DNA of 64,000 nucleotides from CALBGR01 sp964499935. Lineage in GTDB: Bacteria; Patescibacteriota; Saccharimonadia; Saccharimonadales; UBA4665. The DNA is taken from positions 496,001 through 560,000 of the forward strand of contig CAZCMS010000001.1 of assembly GCA_964499935.1 (NCBI GenBank), given 5' to 3'. Shown here one piece after another: positions 50,200 to 58,325 of the stretch (position 1 is its first letter; each line of letters opens with the position of its first letter). The notes under the pieces were generated by a model that made no database searches, was not told the origin of the DNA, and saw nothing but the letters and a program-made list of their open reading frames with translations. Made by a program: the position numbers and the translations under genes.

Positions 50200-50832
50200 A
50201 TGCAAAAACAACAAGGATTTACTCTAGTAGAGGTTCTCCTGATAATATTAGTGATCGGATTTCTCGGGTTTACTGGTTATTATGTGTGGGACAGGCAGTC
50301 AAGTAAGGAGGGTAATCAAAAGGCCCAGCCTACCAAGACAACCTCATCAAGGGGCAGAGTTGTGACCAAGTCCGAAAATGAAACAGCCTCCTGGGAAAAG
50401 TACGAAACACCAGATAAGCTATTTTCGGTCAAGATTCCCGATGGCTCAACAGTTGAAAAAACAGAGGAAGGCCTTAATATTCTCATAGAGAATCCAGTGT
50501 ATGTGAAAGGTGAGCCTGTTAGATACAGGGAATTGCTAGGGAGAGACGGTGCTAAGGGGCTGATGATTACGTTTAATCCTCAAGCTATATATGACCTCGA
50601 TAGATCAGTGTACCAGGAGTCTTTTCAGGCATACGAGGGATTAACAGTAAAGAAGTACGTATTTGTGCAGAAGTCTGAGCCAGATGGGCTTGATTATTCT
50701 AAGGGTACGACAGTTTATACATATGTAGTTGAATCTGTTGATGGCAGGCAGGTAGGTTTAAGTTATAGTTTTGTGGCAAATCCAGCGACTGAGCTTATAG
50801 ATAAGATCGCAAAGTCAGTAACTATCAAATAA
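50200..50832 (+). CDS. Prepilin-like protein (type IV pilin N-terminus)
   Basis: 210 residues. The N-terminus MQKQQGFTLVEVLLIILVIGFLGFTGYYVW matches the type III prepilin signal: short basic leader, G|FTLVE cleavage site, long hydrophobic helix. The remaining domain is polar (about 40-210), with no cysteines seen, no family recognised. Such pseudopilins assemble surface fibres, consistent with the pili reported for epibiotic CPR bacteria. Confidence 0.8.
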   Translation: MQKQQGFTLVEVLLIILVIGFLGFTGYYVWDRQSSKEGNQKAQPTKTTSSRGRVVTKSENETASWEKYETPDKLFSVKIPDGSTVEKTEEGLNILIENPVYVKGEPVRYRELLGRDGAKGLMITFNPQAIYDLDRSVYQESFQAYEGLTVKKYVFVQKSEPDGLDYSKGTTVYTYVVESVDGRQVGLSYSFVANPATELIDKIAKSVTIK

Positions 50833-50859
50833 ATCTACAATACTTGCTACAATAAGCAG

Positions 50860-52824
50860 ATGAGCAAGTTTACGTTGAAGTCAGAGTTTGGCCCCATGGG
50901 AGATCAGCCAGGTGCAATCAAGCAGCTTACTGATGGTGTCGATGCCGGATTACGTGACCAGGTACTTCTAGGTGTCACTGGCTCTGGTAAGACATTTACC
51001 ATGGCAAATCTTATCCAAAACACTGGGAAGCCAACGCTAGTTTTGAGCCACAACAAGACACTGGCTGCGCAACTGTATAACGAGTTTAAGAATTTTTTCC
51101 CTGATAACGCGGTGCATTATTTTGTTAGCTACTTTGATTATTATCAACCAGAAGCATATATAGCTCGATCGGATACGTATATAGAAAAAGATAGTCAAAT
51201 TAATGAAGAGATTGATCGGTTGCGTCATGCTGCTACTGACGCACTGTTGAGTCGTAAAGATGTGATTATCGTAGCGAGTGTGAGTTGTATTTATGGCATT
51301 GGTTCTGTAGAGGATTACGACGGGCTTTCTATTACGGTCAAAAAGGGTGAAAAAAAGGTTCGTGACAAATTCCTCCGACAACTTACCGATATCCAGTATC
51401 AACGCAATGATATTGATTTTCACCGCAGCACGTTCAGGGTGCGCGGAGATGTGGTAGATGTGTTTCCGGCAAGTGAAGAATTTGCGTATCGCATAGAATT
51501 TTTTGGCGATGAAGTAGATCGTATTACTAAAATCGAGCCACTAACTGGAGAAATACTTTCTAGCCTAGATTCATACAAAATTTTCCCAGGCAGCCATTAT
51601 GTGACCCCTCAAGATAAGTTAAAAGTTGCACTCGTTAGCATCGAACAGGAGCTCGATCAGCGTCTAAGGCAATTTAAGAGTGATGGTAAATTGCTTGAAG
51701 CGCAAAGACTCGAACAACGTACACGATTTGACATTGAGATGCTTGAAGAAACAGGTTTCGTAAAGGGAATTGAAAACTACAGCCGATATCTCACAAATCG
51801 AGAGCCTGGCGAGCAGCCAGCAACATTGCTTGATTATTTTCCTGATGACTACTTGCTGCTCGTAGACGAGTCCCATATGACCATTCCTCAGGTACGGGGT
51901 ATGTATAACGGTGATCGTGCACGAAAAGAAAATCTTGTTGAGTACGGATTTCGCTTACCAAGTGCTTTAGACAACCGGCCTTTAACTTTTACGGAATTTG
52001 AGAAACATGTAAACCAAGCGGTATATGTAAGTGCGACTCCGGCAGAGTATGAATTAAGTAGAAGTCCAGAGCCAGCCCAGCAAGTCATTAGGCCAACCGG
52101 GCTGCTTGATCCACCGATAGAGGTGAAGCCAATTGAAGGGCAGATCGATGATTTGATTGCTGAAATTAGAGCGACAATTGCCAAGCACCAGCGTGTGCTT
52201 GTAACAACATTGACGAAGCGAATGTCCGAAGATCTTACCGATTATCTTAAAGAGATTAACATCAAGGTTGCATACCTTCACAGTGATGTTGATACGCTCG
52301 ACCGAACAGATATTTTACGTGATTTACGACTCGGTACATACGATGTGCTAGTTGGAATTAACTTATTGCGTGAAGGGCTTGATCTTCCGGAAGTAAGTTT
52401 AGTAGCAATTCTTGATGCAGACAAAGAAGGATTTCTTAGGAGTGAACAGGCGCTTATTCAAACAGTTGGTCGCGCAGCTCGTCATGTCGAAGGACGAGTC
52501 ATTATGTATGCAGACAACATAACTCGAAGTATGAAAGCAACTATGGACGAAACAACACGTCGTCGAAAAATTCAGGAAGATTACAATACAGAACATGGAA
52601 TAACGCCCACAGGTATTAATAAGGTGATTGATAAAGGTATGCGCCCAGACTTGCCAGAAGAAGCAAAACAGGCAAAACTCAATCTTAAGAAAATTCCAAA
52701 AGATGAATATAAAAGTCTCGTCAAAGACCTGTCTGCCCAAATGGACCTTGCATCAGCTAATCTTGAATTTGAAAAAGCAGCCGAGCTACGTGATATCATT
52801 GCAGACATCAAATCAAAGATGTAA
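50860..52824 (+). CDS. uvrB: Excinuclease ABC subunit B
   Basis: 654 residues. GVTGSGKTFTMANLI (Walker A), HYFVSYFDYYQPEAYIARSDTYIEKDSQINEEIDRLRHAAT (beta hairpin), LLLVDESHMTIPQ (DEAD-like motif), VYVSATPAEYE, helicase C motifs (LVGINLLREGLDLPEVSLVAILDADKEGFLRSEQALIQTVGRAARH) and the C-terminal UVR domain. Acts in nucleotide excision repair. TACAAT lies 6 nt before the ATG. Confidence 0.98.
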   Translation: MSKFTLKSEFGPMGDQPGAIKQLTDGVDAGLRDQVLLGVTGSGKTFTMANLIQNTGKPTLVLSHNKTLAAQLYNEFKNFFPDNAVHYFVSYFDYYQPEAYIARSDTYIEKDSQINEEIDRLRHAATDALLSRKDVIIVASVSCIYGIGSVEDYDGLSITVKKGEKKVRDKFLRQLTDIQYQRNDIDFHRSTFRVRGDVVDVFPASEEFAYRIEFFGDEVDRITKIEPLTGEILSSLDSYKIFPGSHYVTPQDKLKVALVSIEQELDQRLRQFKSDGKLLEAQRLEQRTRFDIEMLEETGFVKGIENYSRYLTNREPGEQPATLLDYFPDDYLLLVDESHMTIPQVRGMYNGDRARKENLVEYGFRLPSALDNRPLTFTEFEKHVNQAVYVSATPAEYELSRSPEPAQQVIRPTGLLDPPIEVKPIEGQIDDLIAEIRATIAKHQRVLVTTLTKRMSEDLTDYLKEINIKVAYLHSDVDTLDRTDILRDLRLGTYDVLVGINLLREGLDLPEVSLVAILDADKEGFLRSEQALIQTVGRAARHVEGRVIMYADNITRSMKATMDETTRRRKIQEDYNTEHGITPTGINKVIDKGMRPDLPEEAKQAKLNLKKIPKDEYKSLVKDLSAQMDLASANLEFEKAAELRDIIADIKSKM

Positions 52825-52850
52825 CAAACATTTATATACCTGATATGCCC

Positions 52851-52966
52851 GAACTGGTTGTATTTCTACCGAAAAGGTCTCGCTCCTTGAAAAATCTTTG
52901 AACAGTTTTTCCAAAGATCGCTCACTCGGCTGAGGCAGCCTTTTCTTGCAGAAATACAACCAGTTC
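52851..52966. other. Large hairpin with 17-bp perfect arms between convergent genes
   Basis: GAACTGGTTGTATTTCT (52851-52867) is exactly complementary to 52950-52966. Inside, GAAAAGG (52871-52877) pairs with CCTTTTC (52938-52944), ATCTTTG (52894-52900) with CAAAGAT (52912-52918), and a small stem follows. The minus-strand hydrolase stop codon lies within the right arm. No U-tract. It could be a bidirectional 3' end structure or a small RNA. Confidence 0.7.
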
Positions 52967-54035
52967 AGGTGCCTTGGGTCTCAAAAATTTCATTCGGGTA
53001 ATCAATGTCAGTAAATAATCCATCGTACCCTCTTGCTTCAGCAAGCCGAGCGAGCCGAACAGAGATATTGCCAAGTGTCGCAGGGTTAGCGATATCAAGG
53101 TGGTTCCCTTCGGCAGTCTCAAGGTGAACATGCGGTCGTGGAGCAAATAACTGCCTCCATTCTTCTGCCTGCGACCAGCCATCACCAGCAAATATACGAA
53201 CATGCATAGGTGCTTCTAGGTTACTTGCAACTGCGAGTCGTCCGGCCTGACCACTCATAAGCATAGGTATTTTGAAAAGCTCTTTTAGATAATATTCAGG
53301 TTTTTTGTGAAGAGTGGCAGGGTAGTGCCTGAGAGATGGTCCAAAAAGCTGAATGGCTAATTTGCCCAACGTAACACCTTCTTTCCCAAGTTGAGTAGCA
53401 ACACCTATTAGCTCGCGAGGAGTGGGCGCTCGCTTAAAGCAGGGAGCCGTAAAGTCACCGTATACAAGTCCTCGTATGCCCATACCGACCATTGCACCGC
53501 GCGATTCACCTATACCAATAACACCATTATCTCGCACGTCCATATCCTTTAATTTGGAATATGTTATGTCGCTGACATCTGCGGCGGTCTTGAAAATTGT
53601 AGTTCTGAATGCACTTTCAGCGCGAGACTTAAAAGATAAGTCGCGATTTGTAACTTCGCCTTCTGGTCCGATTAATATCGCAGGATATCCTAATTGCATC
53701 ATTCGTAGCATGGTCCGCATGTTATGACCTTTAGTTGAAGTAAGCCAAGCGGTGGTGAATACTACTGCAGTATCGCTTCGTTGGTGTTTTGGTGTGCCCG
53801 TCAGCACCGGATATACCGTGCCGTCATCCATAAAGGCGAGCTCTCTCTTTACTGTGCCGGGTTTATATTCTTCATCAGGCTTTGGCTGCACAAAACGAAT
53901 AGCAGGTAATGAATGTTCTGGCGTGGTTTCTTCGTTACAAAAAACGCCCTCCGAAAGAGGACGTCTGTGTACGATTGGAATTTCTCCTCCTGGAGGAGAG
54001 AGATCAAAATTACTATTATGCTCGACTGTAGCCAT
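52965..54035 (-). CDS. Alpha/beta-hydrolase-like protein
   Basis: 356 residues. A nucleophile elbow GIGESRGAMVGMG (GxSxG), a candidate acid in RIFAGDGWSQAEEW and a histidine in AEGNHLDIANPATL fit an alpha/beta hydrolase. The first 85 residues are proline- and glutamate-rich and not part of the fold. The substrate is unknown. GGAGGAAAA precedes the ATG. No signal peptide is visible. Confidence 0.65.
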   Translation of the reverse strand: MATVEHNSNFDLSPPGGEIPIVHRRPLSEGVFCNEETTPEHSLPAIRFVQPKPDEEYKPGTVKRELAFMDDGTVYPVLTGTPKHQRSDTAVVFTTAWLTSTKGHNMRTMLRMMQLGYPAILIGPEGEVTNRDLSFKSRAESAFRTTIFKTAADVSDITYSKLKDMDVRDNGVIGIGESRGAMVGMGIRGLVYGDFTAPCFKRAPTPRELIGVATQLGKEGVTLGKLAIQLFGPSLRHYPATLHKKPEYYLKELFKIPMLMSGQAGRLAVASNLEAPMHVRIFAGDGWSQAEEWRQLFAPRPHVHLETAEGNHLDIANPATLGNISVRLARLAEARGYDGLFTDIDYPNEIFETQGT

Positions 54036-54136
54036 TTTTCCTCCAATGCGACACGTATATATTGCTTATGCTACTGCCTGATGAAGGAAAAGTAAAGAAA
54101 AATTTAACAATTTAATATTTTGTTGCTTGGCAAAAC

Positions 54137-54709
54137 TTACGCTTCCCAAGAATCATGAAACTTGCCGTAATCATGCCATAAGCGTGCGCTCATGACATCG
54201 CAGCAGTGTACCAGTGTTGCAAGCGGTAGCATGACGCGTTTGCCTCCTGGCTGAAAATCCTTACCCTCACCATGTGCGTATTGTAGCGCGTTAAATTCTT
54301 CGTCGGTCAGATGATAATCGTAGGTGTCGCGCAGAATATCACGCGTTTGATACACGAAATTCTTTGAATACAAACCTTTGGACTCTAGCTTTCCATCAAC
54401 GAGCCGATACCGCTGCAGCTTGTCAAAATCATGCATGAATATGCAAAATAATACTGAACTTACGCTAAAATCTAATTTTCTGCGGATGGTGAGTTGATGA
54501 TACAAGGGCAATGCAAGATTCATAGATTCCTCTATGTGAGATATGTAGCCACCCGGCCACGTCTGGTGTTTAGTCGCAGAGCCTGGAATGGTTCGCATAA
54601 TCTCAGCGTAGTCTCGGCAGATCTTTGTGGCTACTGTCCTGTGGGGTAGTTCCATGAGTCCGATAAGGGCATCAAGCGGTATTTTTGGTGGTGTGTTGTT
54701 ATTGCTCAT
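54137..54709 (-). CDS. HD-domain-type metal phosphohydrolase
   Basis: 190 residues. A histidine (GGYISHIEESMNLALPLYHQL), the HD doublet (CIFMHDFDKLQRYRL), a later histidine (LQYAHGEGKDF) and a terminal Asp (LVHCCDVMSARLW) follow the H..HD..H..D order of HD superfamily hydrolases. It overlaps the upstream gene by 4 nt (ATGA), so the two act as a coupled pair. Likely cleaves a phosphate ester or a nucleotide; substrate unknown. Confidence 0.65.
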   Translation of the reverse strand: MSNNNTPPKIPLDALIGLMELPHRTVATKICRDYAEIMRTIPGSATKHQTWPGGYISHIEESMNLALPLYHQLTIRRKLDFSVSSVLFCIFMHDFDKLQRYRLVDGKLESKGLYSKNFVYQTRDILRDTYDYHLTDEEFNALQYAHGEGKDFQPGGKRVMLPLATLVHCCDVMSARLWHDYGKFHDSWEA

Positions 54710-55926
54710 ACTAATTCCTCTAATACTTCCCGTAATGTAGTTTTTGACATTCTGTGTGCCCTGATGATTCTTTGTGGCTGCACTCCTTGTTGGGTGCGGG
54801 CAATAGTTTCTTTTAGTGTTTGGGTCGCAGCAGCAATATATCCATCGGTATCCGAGATAATATCTGGTTTTACTGATAAAAAGAAAGGAAAAAGTCCCAT
54901 GCCGTATGAAGGCTCGCCATTTTTCGTAAATGGTCCGCCAATTGGACTTTCTGCGATATAGCCTAAAAGAGCGCCGTTTGAACCAATGATTCTCTCTAGG
55001 TCAGGAGTAAAATGCGTATCATTGTGTCCTTTTAGGTCTGTTATTTCGTATCCACCTTTTCCTACACAGCTGGGTATATTTGGACGAAAATCTCGCACGA
55101 TATCTATTTCATCGTCTCCTCGATATGCTGTTGCGACAGGTTCCCCTGTGCATATAGCGTCGATAATATACTGAGGCACAAAATGTATGCTTTGCTCAAT
55201 GCCTCTGTTGTGTGATCGAAGTGAAAACACATCAACTCTACCATCCACATTCATTTGCCTAAAAGCATCAAACCGCTCTTTTTCTGATGCAGGTATGAGG
55301 CCTGCTGCAATGTATTGCTCAATTGCTTGGCCTATGTCGTCTATTTCTGGTGCAATTGCTAACATATCGATATCTGACTGTCTGTCAAATTCTCGTGTGA
55401 ACGGAACGCCATATTTATCGAGTATCGGATGTCTGCCACCATGAACTGAGTAAAATGCTCCCCAGGCGTTTGCTCCAGACACTAGTAAGCCTGTGAGTGG
55501 TGAGGCGTCAGCCACACGAGCAAACTCGCGAGCAATGGCTTTATTATCTGTTGTAGCTACAATAGACTCAACAGGTGATGTGTGGTCGAGGTGGAGAGGT
55601 GATATTGGTCTTGCATATTCTGTGCAGAATTGTTTGCCTCTATCCTCGGTGCCGTTAGTGATGGTGTTAACGAGCATAAAATTAAAAATACGCCCTACAT
55701 CATCCGGGCGTGTCTGTTGAATTGCCCTGTAAGCGTCAGAAGATGCGTCTGCCAAGTTTGTTTTGAGTTCGTCAGCTTCAATGAAGAGTTCATGGCGTTC
55801 AGTAGCACTTATGAGTGGATCGTGAAGCATGTCTCGTACATGTTGGTACTCTTCATATTGACGTGCAATTCCTGCGAATGTTAATTCGGGTGGCGTGGCT
55901 GGAATGTCGACGGCGTGTTTTTTCAT
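54706..55926 (-). CDS. Putative nucleotidyltransferase-fold protein
   Basis: 406 residues from ATG 55926. The central part resembles a Pol-beta-type nucleotidyltransferase: LLVSGANAWGAFYS, then RQSDIDMLAIAPEIDD (the DxD metal pair) and DGRVDVFSLRS (third Asp). The spacing between the G-rich strand and DID is longer than usual, so this is a tentative call. The C-terminal region (about 270-406) has a glycine-rich part and ends TTLREVLEELV. Coupled to an HD hydrolase. Confidence 0.5.
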   Translation of the reverse strand: MKKHAVDIPATPPELTFAGIARQYEEYQHVRDMLHDPLISATERHELFIEADELKTNLADASSDAYRAIQQTRPDDVGRIFNFMLVNTITNGTEDRGKQFCTEYARPISPLHLDHTSPVESIVATTDNKAIAREFARVADASPLTGLLVSGANAWGAFYSVHGGRHPILDKYGVPFTREFDRQSDIDMLAIAPEIDDIGQAIEQYIAAGLIPASEKERFDAFRQMNVDGRVDVFSLRSHNRGIEQSIHFVPQYIIDAICTGEPVATAYRGDDEIDIVRDFRPNIPSCVGKGGYEITDLKGHNDTHFTPDLERIIGSNGALLGYIAESPIGGPFTKNGEPSYGMGLFPFFLSVKPDIISDTDGYIAAATQTLKETIARTQQGVQPQRIIRAHRMSKTTLREVLEELV

Positions 55927-55969
55927 AATACAGGGCTCAGTAGGGTGTTGGTAGTTCTTACCTATCTTA

Positions 55970-55998
55970 ATTATAGCATAATTATCATAAATTGTCAC
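55970..55998 (-). promoter_or_regulatory. Promoter of the nucleotidyltransferase/HD pair
   Basis: On the minus strand GTGACA (55998-55993), 17 nt, TATAAT (55975-55970). The 5' leader of about 40 nt holds no clear Shine-Dalgarno. Confidence 0.65.
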
Positions 55999-56010
55999 TA
56001 CCTATATGTA

Positions 56011-56110
56011 GTGCCTGCCCTTTCGTGACAAGTAGGGTTAGGCGGAGTGTAGCCTGACCAGTATAAACTGGTTCGCGTGTAGCGCGCTACTTGCCCTGAG
56101 TGGCAGGTGC
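56011..56110. other. Compact branched hairpin element
   Basis: Outer stem GTGCCTGCC (56011-56019) with GGCAGGTGC (56102-56110, two wobbles), then CAAGTAG (56029-56035) with CTACTTG (56087-56093), AGGC/GCCT (56040-56055), ACCAGT-ATAA-ACTGGT (56057-56072) and the palindrome GTAGCGCGCTAC (56079-56090). It lies between divergent genes. It could be a structured RNA or a miniature mobile element; no known family is recognised. Confidence 0.5.
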
Positions 56111-56191
56111 ATTGATGTTTAGAAAAAGTTAAGACTTAAGGGATTTTTCGCGAACTATGACGGTATCTGCTATCATTATGTATACAAGACT

Positions 56192-56485
56192 ATGGCAAAA
56201 CTCACACGCGAAGATGTATTAAAATTGGCGCGACTTGCGCGTATCGACCTTACGGATGAAGAGGTCGAAGAATTTACTGGCGAATTTACAGAGATTTTGC
56301 AATATTTTGAGCAGTTAGATGCTGTCGACGTCACAGATCATGAGGCTACCAGTCAGGTAACGGGACTTACTAATATTATGCGTAAGGACGAAGTCAAAAC
56401 ATATCCGTATAAAACTGAAGAGTTGTTAAAGAATGTTCCGCATATGCAGGACAACCAGATAAAAGTTAAAAGGATGATTGGGTAA
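56192..56485 (+). CDS. gatC: Asp/Glu-tRNA amidotransferase subunit C
   Basis: 97 residues. LTREDVLKLARLARIDLTDEEVEEFTGEFTEILQYFEQLDAVDV and TNIMRKDEVKTYPYKTEELLKNVP are typical of GatC, the small stabilising subunit. gatA starts on its stop (TAATG), and gatB follows after one inserted gene. Confidence 0.95.
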   Translation: MAKLTREDVLKLARLARIDLTDEEVEEFTGEFTEILQYFEQLDAVDVTDHEATSQVTGLTNIMRKDEVKTYPYKTEELLKNVPHMQDNQIKVKRMIG

Positions 56486-57906
56486 TGGCAGAGTGGCTTC
56501 CAATAGCTGAGTTAGCTGAGCAGGTGCGTTCAAAGGCTGTAAAGGCTGCGGATTTGGTTGAAAAATCCCTTAGTATTATCGAGAAAAAGAATGAATACCA
56601 GGCTATTATTGCGACCACACAGGATCGAGCCCGCGAACGTGCAAATGAAATTGATGCAAAAATTGCCAACAATGAGCCAGTCGGTAAGCTTGCCGGAGTG
56701 CCATTTATCGCAAAAGATAACTTTCTTGTCTTCGGTGCGGAGACAACAGCAGCAAGTAATATCCTAAAAGGGTTTAAGGCGCCATATCAATCTTCGGTAA
56801 TTGAGAAATTAGAGGCCGAGGGTGCGATTTGTGTCGCCAAGGCTAACCTGGACGCATTTGCTCACGGCTCATCTACTGAGAATAGCGACTTTATGGTGAC
56901 AAGAAACCCTCATAATATGGATCATGTGCCTGGAGGTAGCTCTGGAGGTTCTGCTGCTGCGGTAGTGCTCGAAATGGCACCATTTGCGCTCGGTACAGAT
57001 ACCGGAGGATCTATACGATTGCCTGCGAGTTTCACAGGTTCAGTAGGGTACAAGCCGACATATGGTTTGGTCAGTAGAAGCGGTGTGGTGGCAATGGCAA
57101 GTAGCACTGATGTTATCGGCCCAATTACGATGAGCGTTCAGGATGCAGCAACTGTTTTAGATGTGATTGCTGGCCGTGATGAGCACGACGGAACTACTAT
57201 TGATCGCGATGCCAGTTATACTGATCTGAATGTATCTCTTGCTGGTAAAAAAGTTGGGGTCATTAAAGAATATATTGACGAAGGCGTTGATGCAGGAGTG
57301 CGTACGCAAATTGAAGCTGCAATAGAGGCGATGCGTATTGCTGGAGCGGAAATAGTAGAGGTTAGTTTGCCTTCGCTACCTCTAGCACTTGGTGTGTACT
57401 ATATAATTTGCCCAGCCGAAATCAGCAGTAATCTCAGTAGATACGATGGACAAAGATACGGCTATACATATGATGATGCACAGAGTTTAGACGAAAGTTT
57501 TAGTAAAACTCGATCAATCGGTTTTGGCGCAGAAGCAAAACGTCGAATTATGCTTGGCACTTACGTGCTTTCGAGCGGTTACTACGATGCGTACTATAAA
57601 AAGGCTCAGACTGTACGTACGCTTTTGGTTCAAGAATTTAATAAAGCATTTGAAGCTGTGGATTTCTTAGTTGGTCCTACTGCACCAACCACAGCGTTTA
57701 AGATAGGTGAGAATACGAATGATCCGATGAAAATGTATCTGACTGACATAATGACTGTATCTGCAAGTCTAGTTGGTGTTCCCGGAGTGAGTATTCCTGT
57801 AGGAAAGAGCAATGGTTTGCCTGTAGGGCTACAAATTATGGCTGCACAGCGAGCTGACAAAGCATTATTAGAATTTGCAAAAGGAATTGAAGAGGTGATT
57901 ACGTGA
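56485..57906 (+). CDS. gatA: Asp/Glu-tRNA amidotransferase subunit A
   Basis: 473 residues, amidase signature. Catalytic Lys in GVPFIAKDNF, cis-Ser/Ser in GGSSGGSAAAVVLEMAPFALGTDTGGSIRLPASFTGSVGYKPTYG. Releases ammonia from glutamine for transamidation of Glu-tRNA-Gln. The next gene starts with GTG and overlaps its end by 4 nt. Confidence 0.97.
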   Translation: MAEWLPIAELAEQVRSKAVKAADLVEKSLSIIEKKNEYQAIIATTQDRARERANEIDAKIANNEPVGKLAGVPFIAKDNFLVFGAETTAASNILKGFKAPYQSSVIEKLEAEGAICVAKANLDAFAHGSSTENSDFMVTRNPHNMDHVPGGSSGGSAAAVVLEMAPFALGTDTGGSIRLPASFTGSVGYKPTYGLVSRSGVVAMASSTDVIGPITMSVQDAATVLDVIAGRDEHDGTTIDRDASYTDLNVSLAGKKVGVIKEYIDEGVDAGVRTQIEAAIEAMRIAGAEIVEVSLPSLPLALGVYYIICPAEISSNLSRYDGQRYGYTYDDAQSLDESFSKTRSIGFGAEAKRRIMLGTYVLSSGYYDAYYKKAQTVRTLLVQEFNKAFEAVDFLVGPTAPTTAFKIGENTNDPMKMYLTDIMTVSASLVGVPGVSIPVGKSNGLPVGLQIMAAQRADKALLEFAKGIEEVIT

Positions 57907-58325
57907 ACGGTGACTTATTAGCAATTATTGTAGTTGCACTTGTATTTTTTGGAATGCTTACAGCTATAACCGCGCTGTTGACACGTACGAGAAAAAAGCC
58001 ACTCAATACAATGTATTTTACAGAAAAATGGAGCGAAGCTCAGGCTTTGTGTAAAAATAAAGAAACGTGGCCACTCGCTATTATTAATGCTGATAAAGTA
58101 CTCGATGATGCGCTCAAAAAATCGGGCTATAAAGGCAAGACGATGGGTGAGCGCATGGTCGCGGCACAACGTGATTTTAGTGACAACGACGGTGTTTGGT
58201 ATGGACATAAGTTACGCAATAAGCTTGTCCATGAGTCCGATGTATCACTCAAAGAAGCTGATGTAAAAGACGCATTAATGGGTATTCGTCAGGCACTTCG
58301 CGACTTAGGAGCACTTAAAAAATGA
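57903..58325 (+). CDS. Membrane-anchored small protein with R-x4-H motif, inside gat operon
   Basis: 140 residues, GTG start overlapping gatA by 4 nt; gatB overlaps its end by 4 nt. One N-terminal span (LLAIIVVALVFFGMLTAITALL), then a helical domain with WSEAQALCKNKETWPLAIINADKVLDDALKKSG and GHKLRNKLVHESDVSLKEADVKDALMGIRQALRDL. The RNKLVH segment fits the R-x4-H motif of HEPN domains. Function unknown; it may be an RNA-acting or structural protein. Confidence 0.65.
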   Translation: MNGDLLAIIVVALVFFGMLTAITALLTRTRKKPLNTMYFTEKWSEAQALCKNKETWPLAIINADKVLDDALKKSGYKGKTMGERMVAAQRDFSDNDGVWYGHKLRNKLVHESDVSLKEADVKDALMGIRQALRDLGALKK

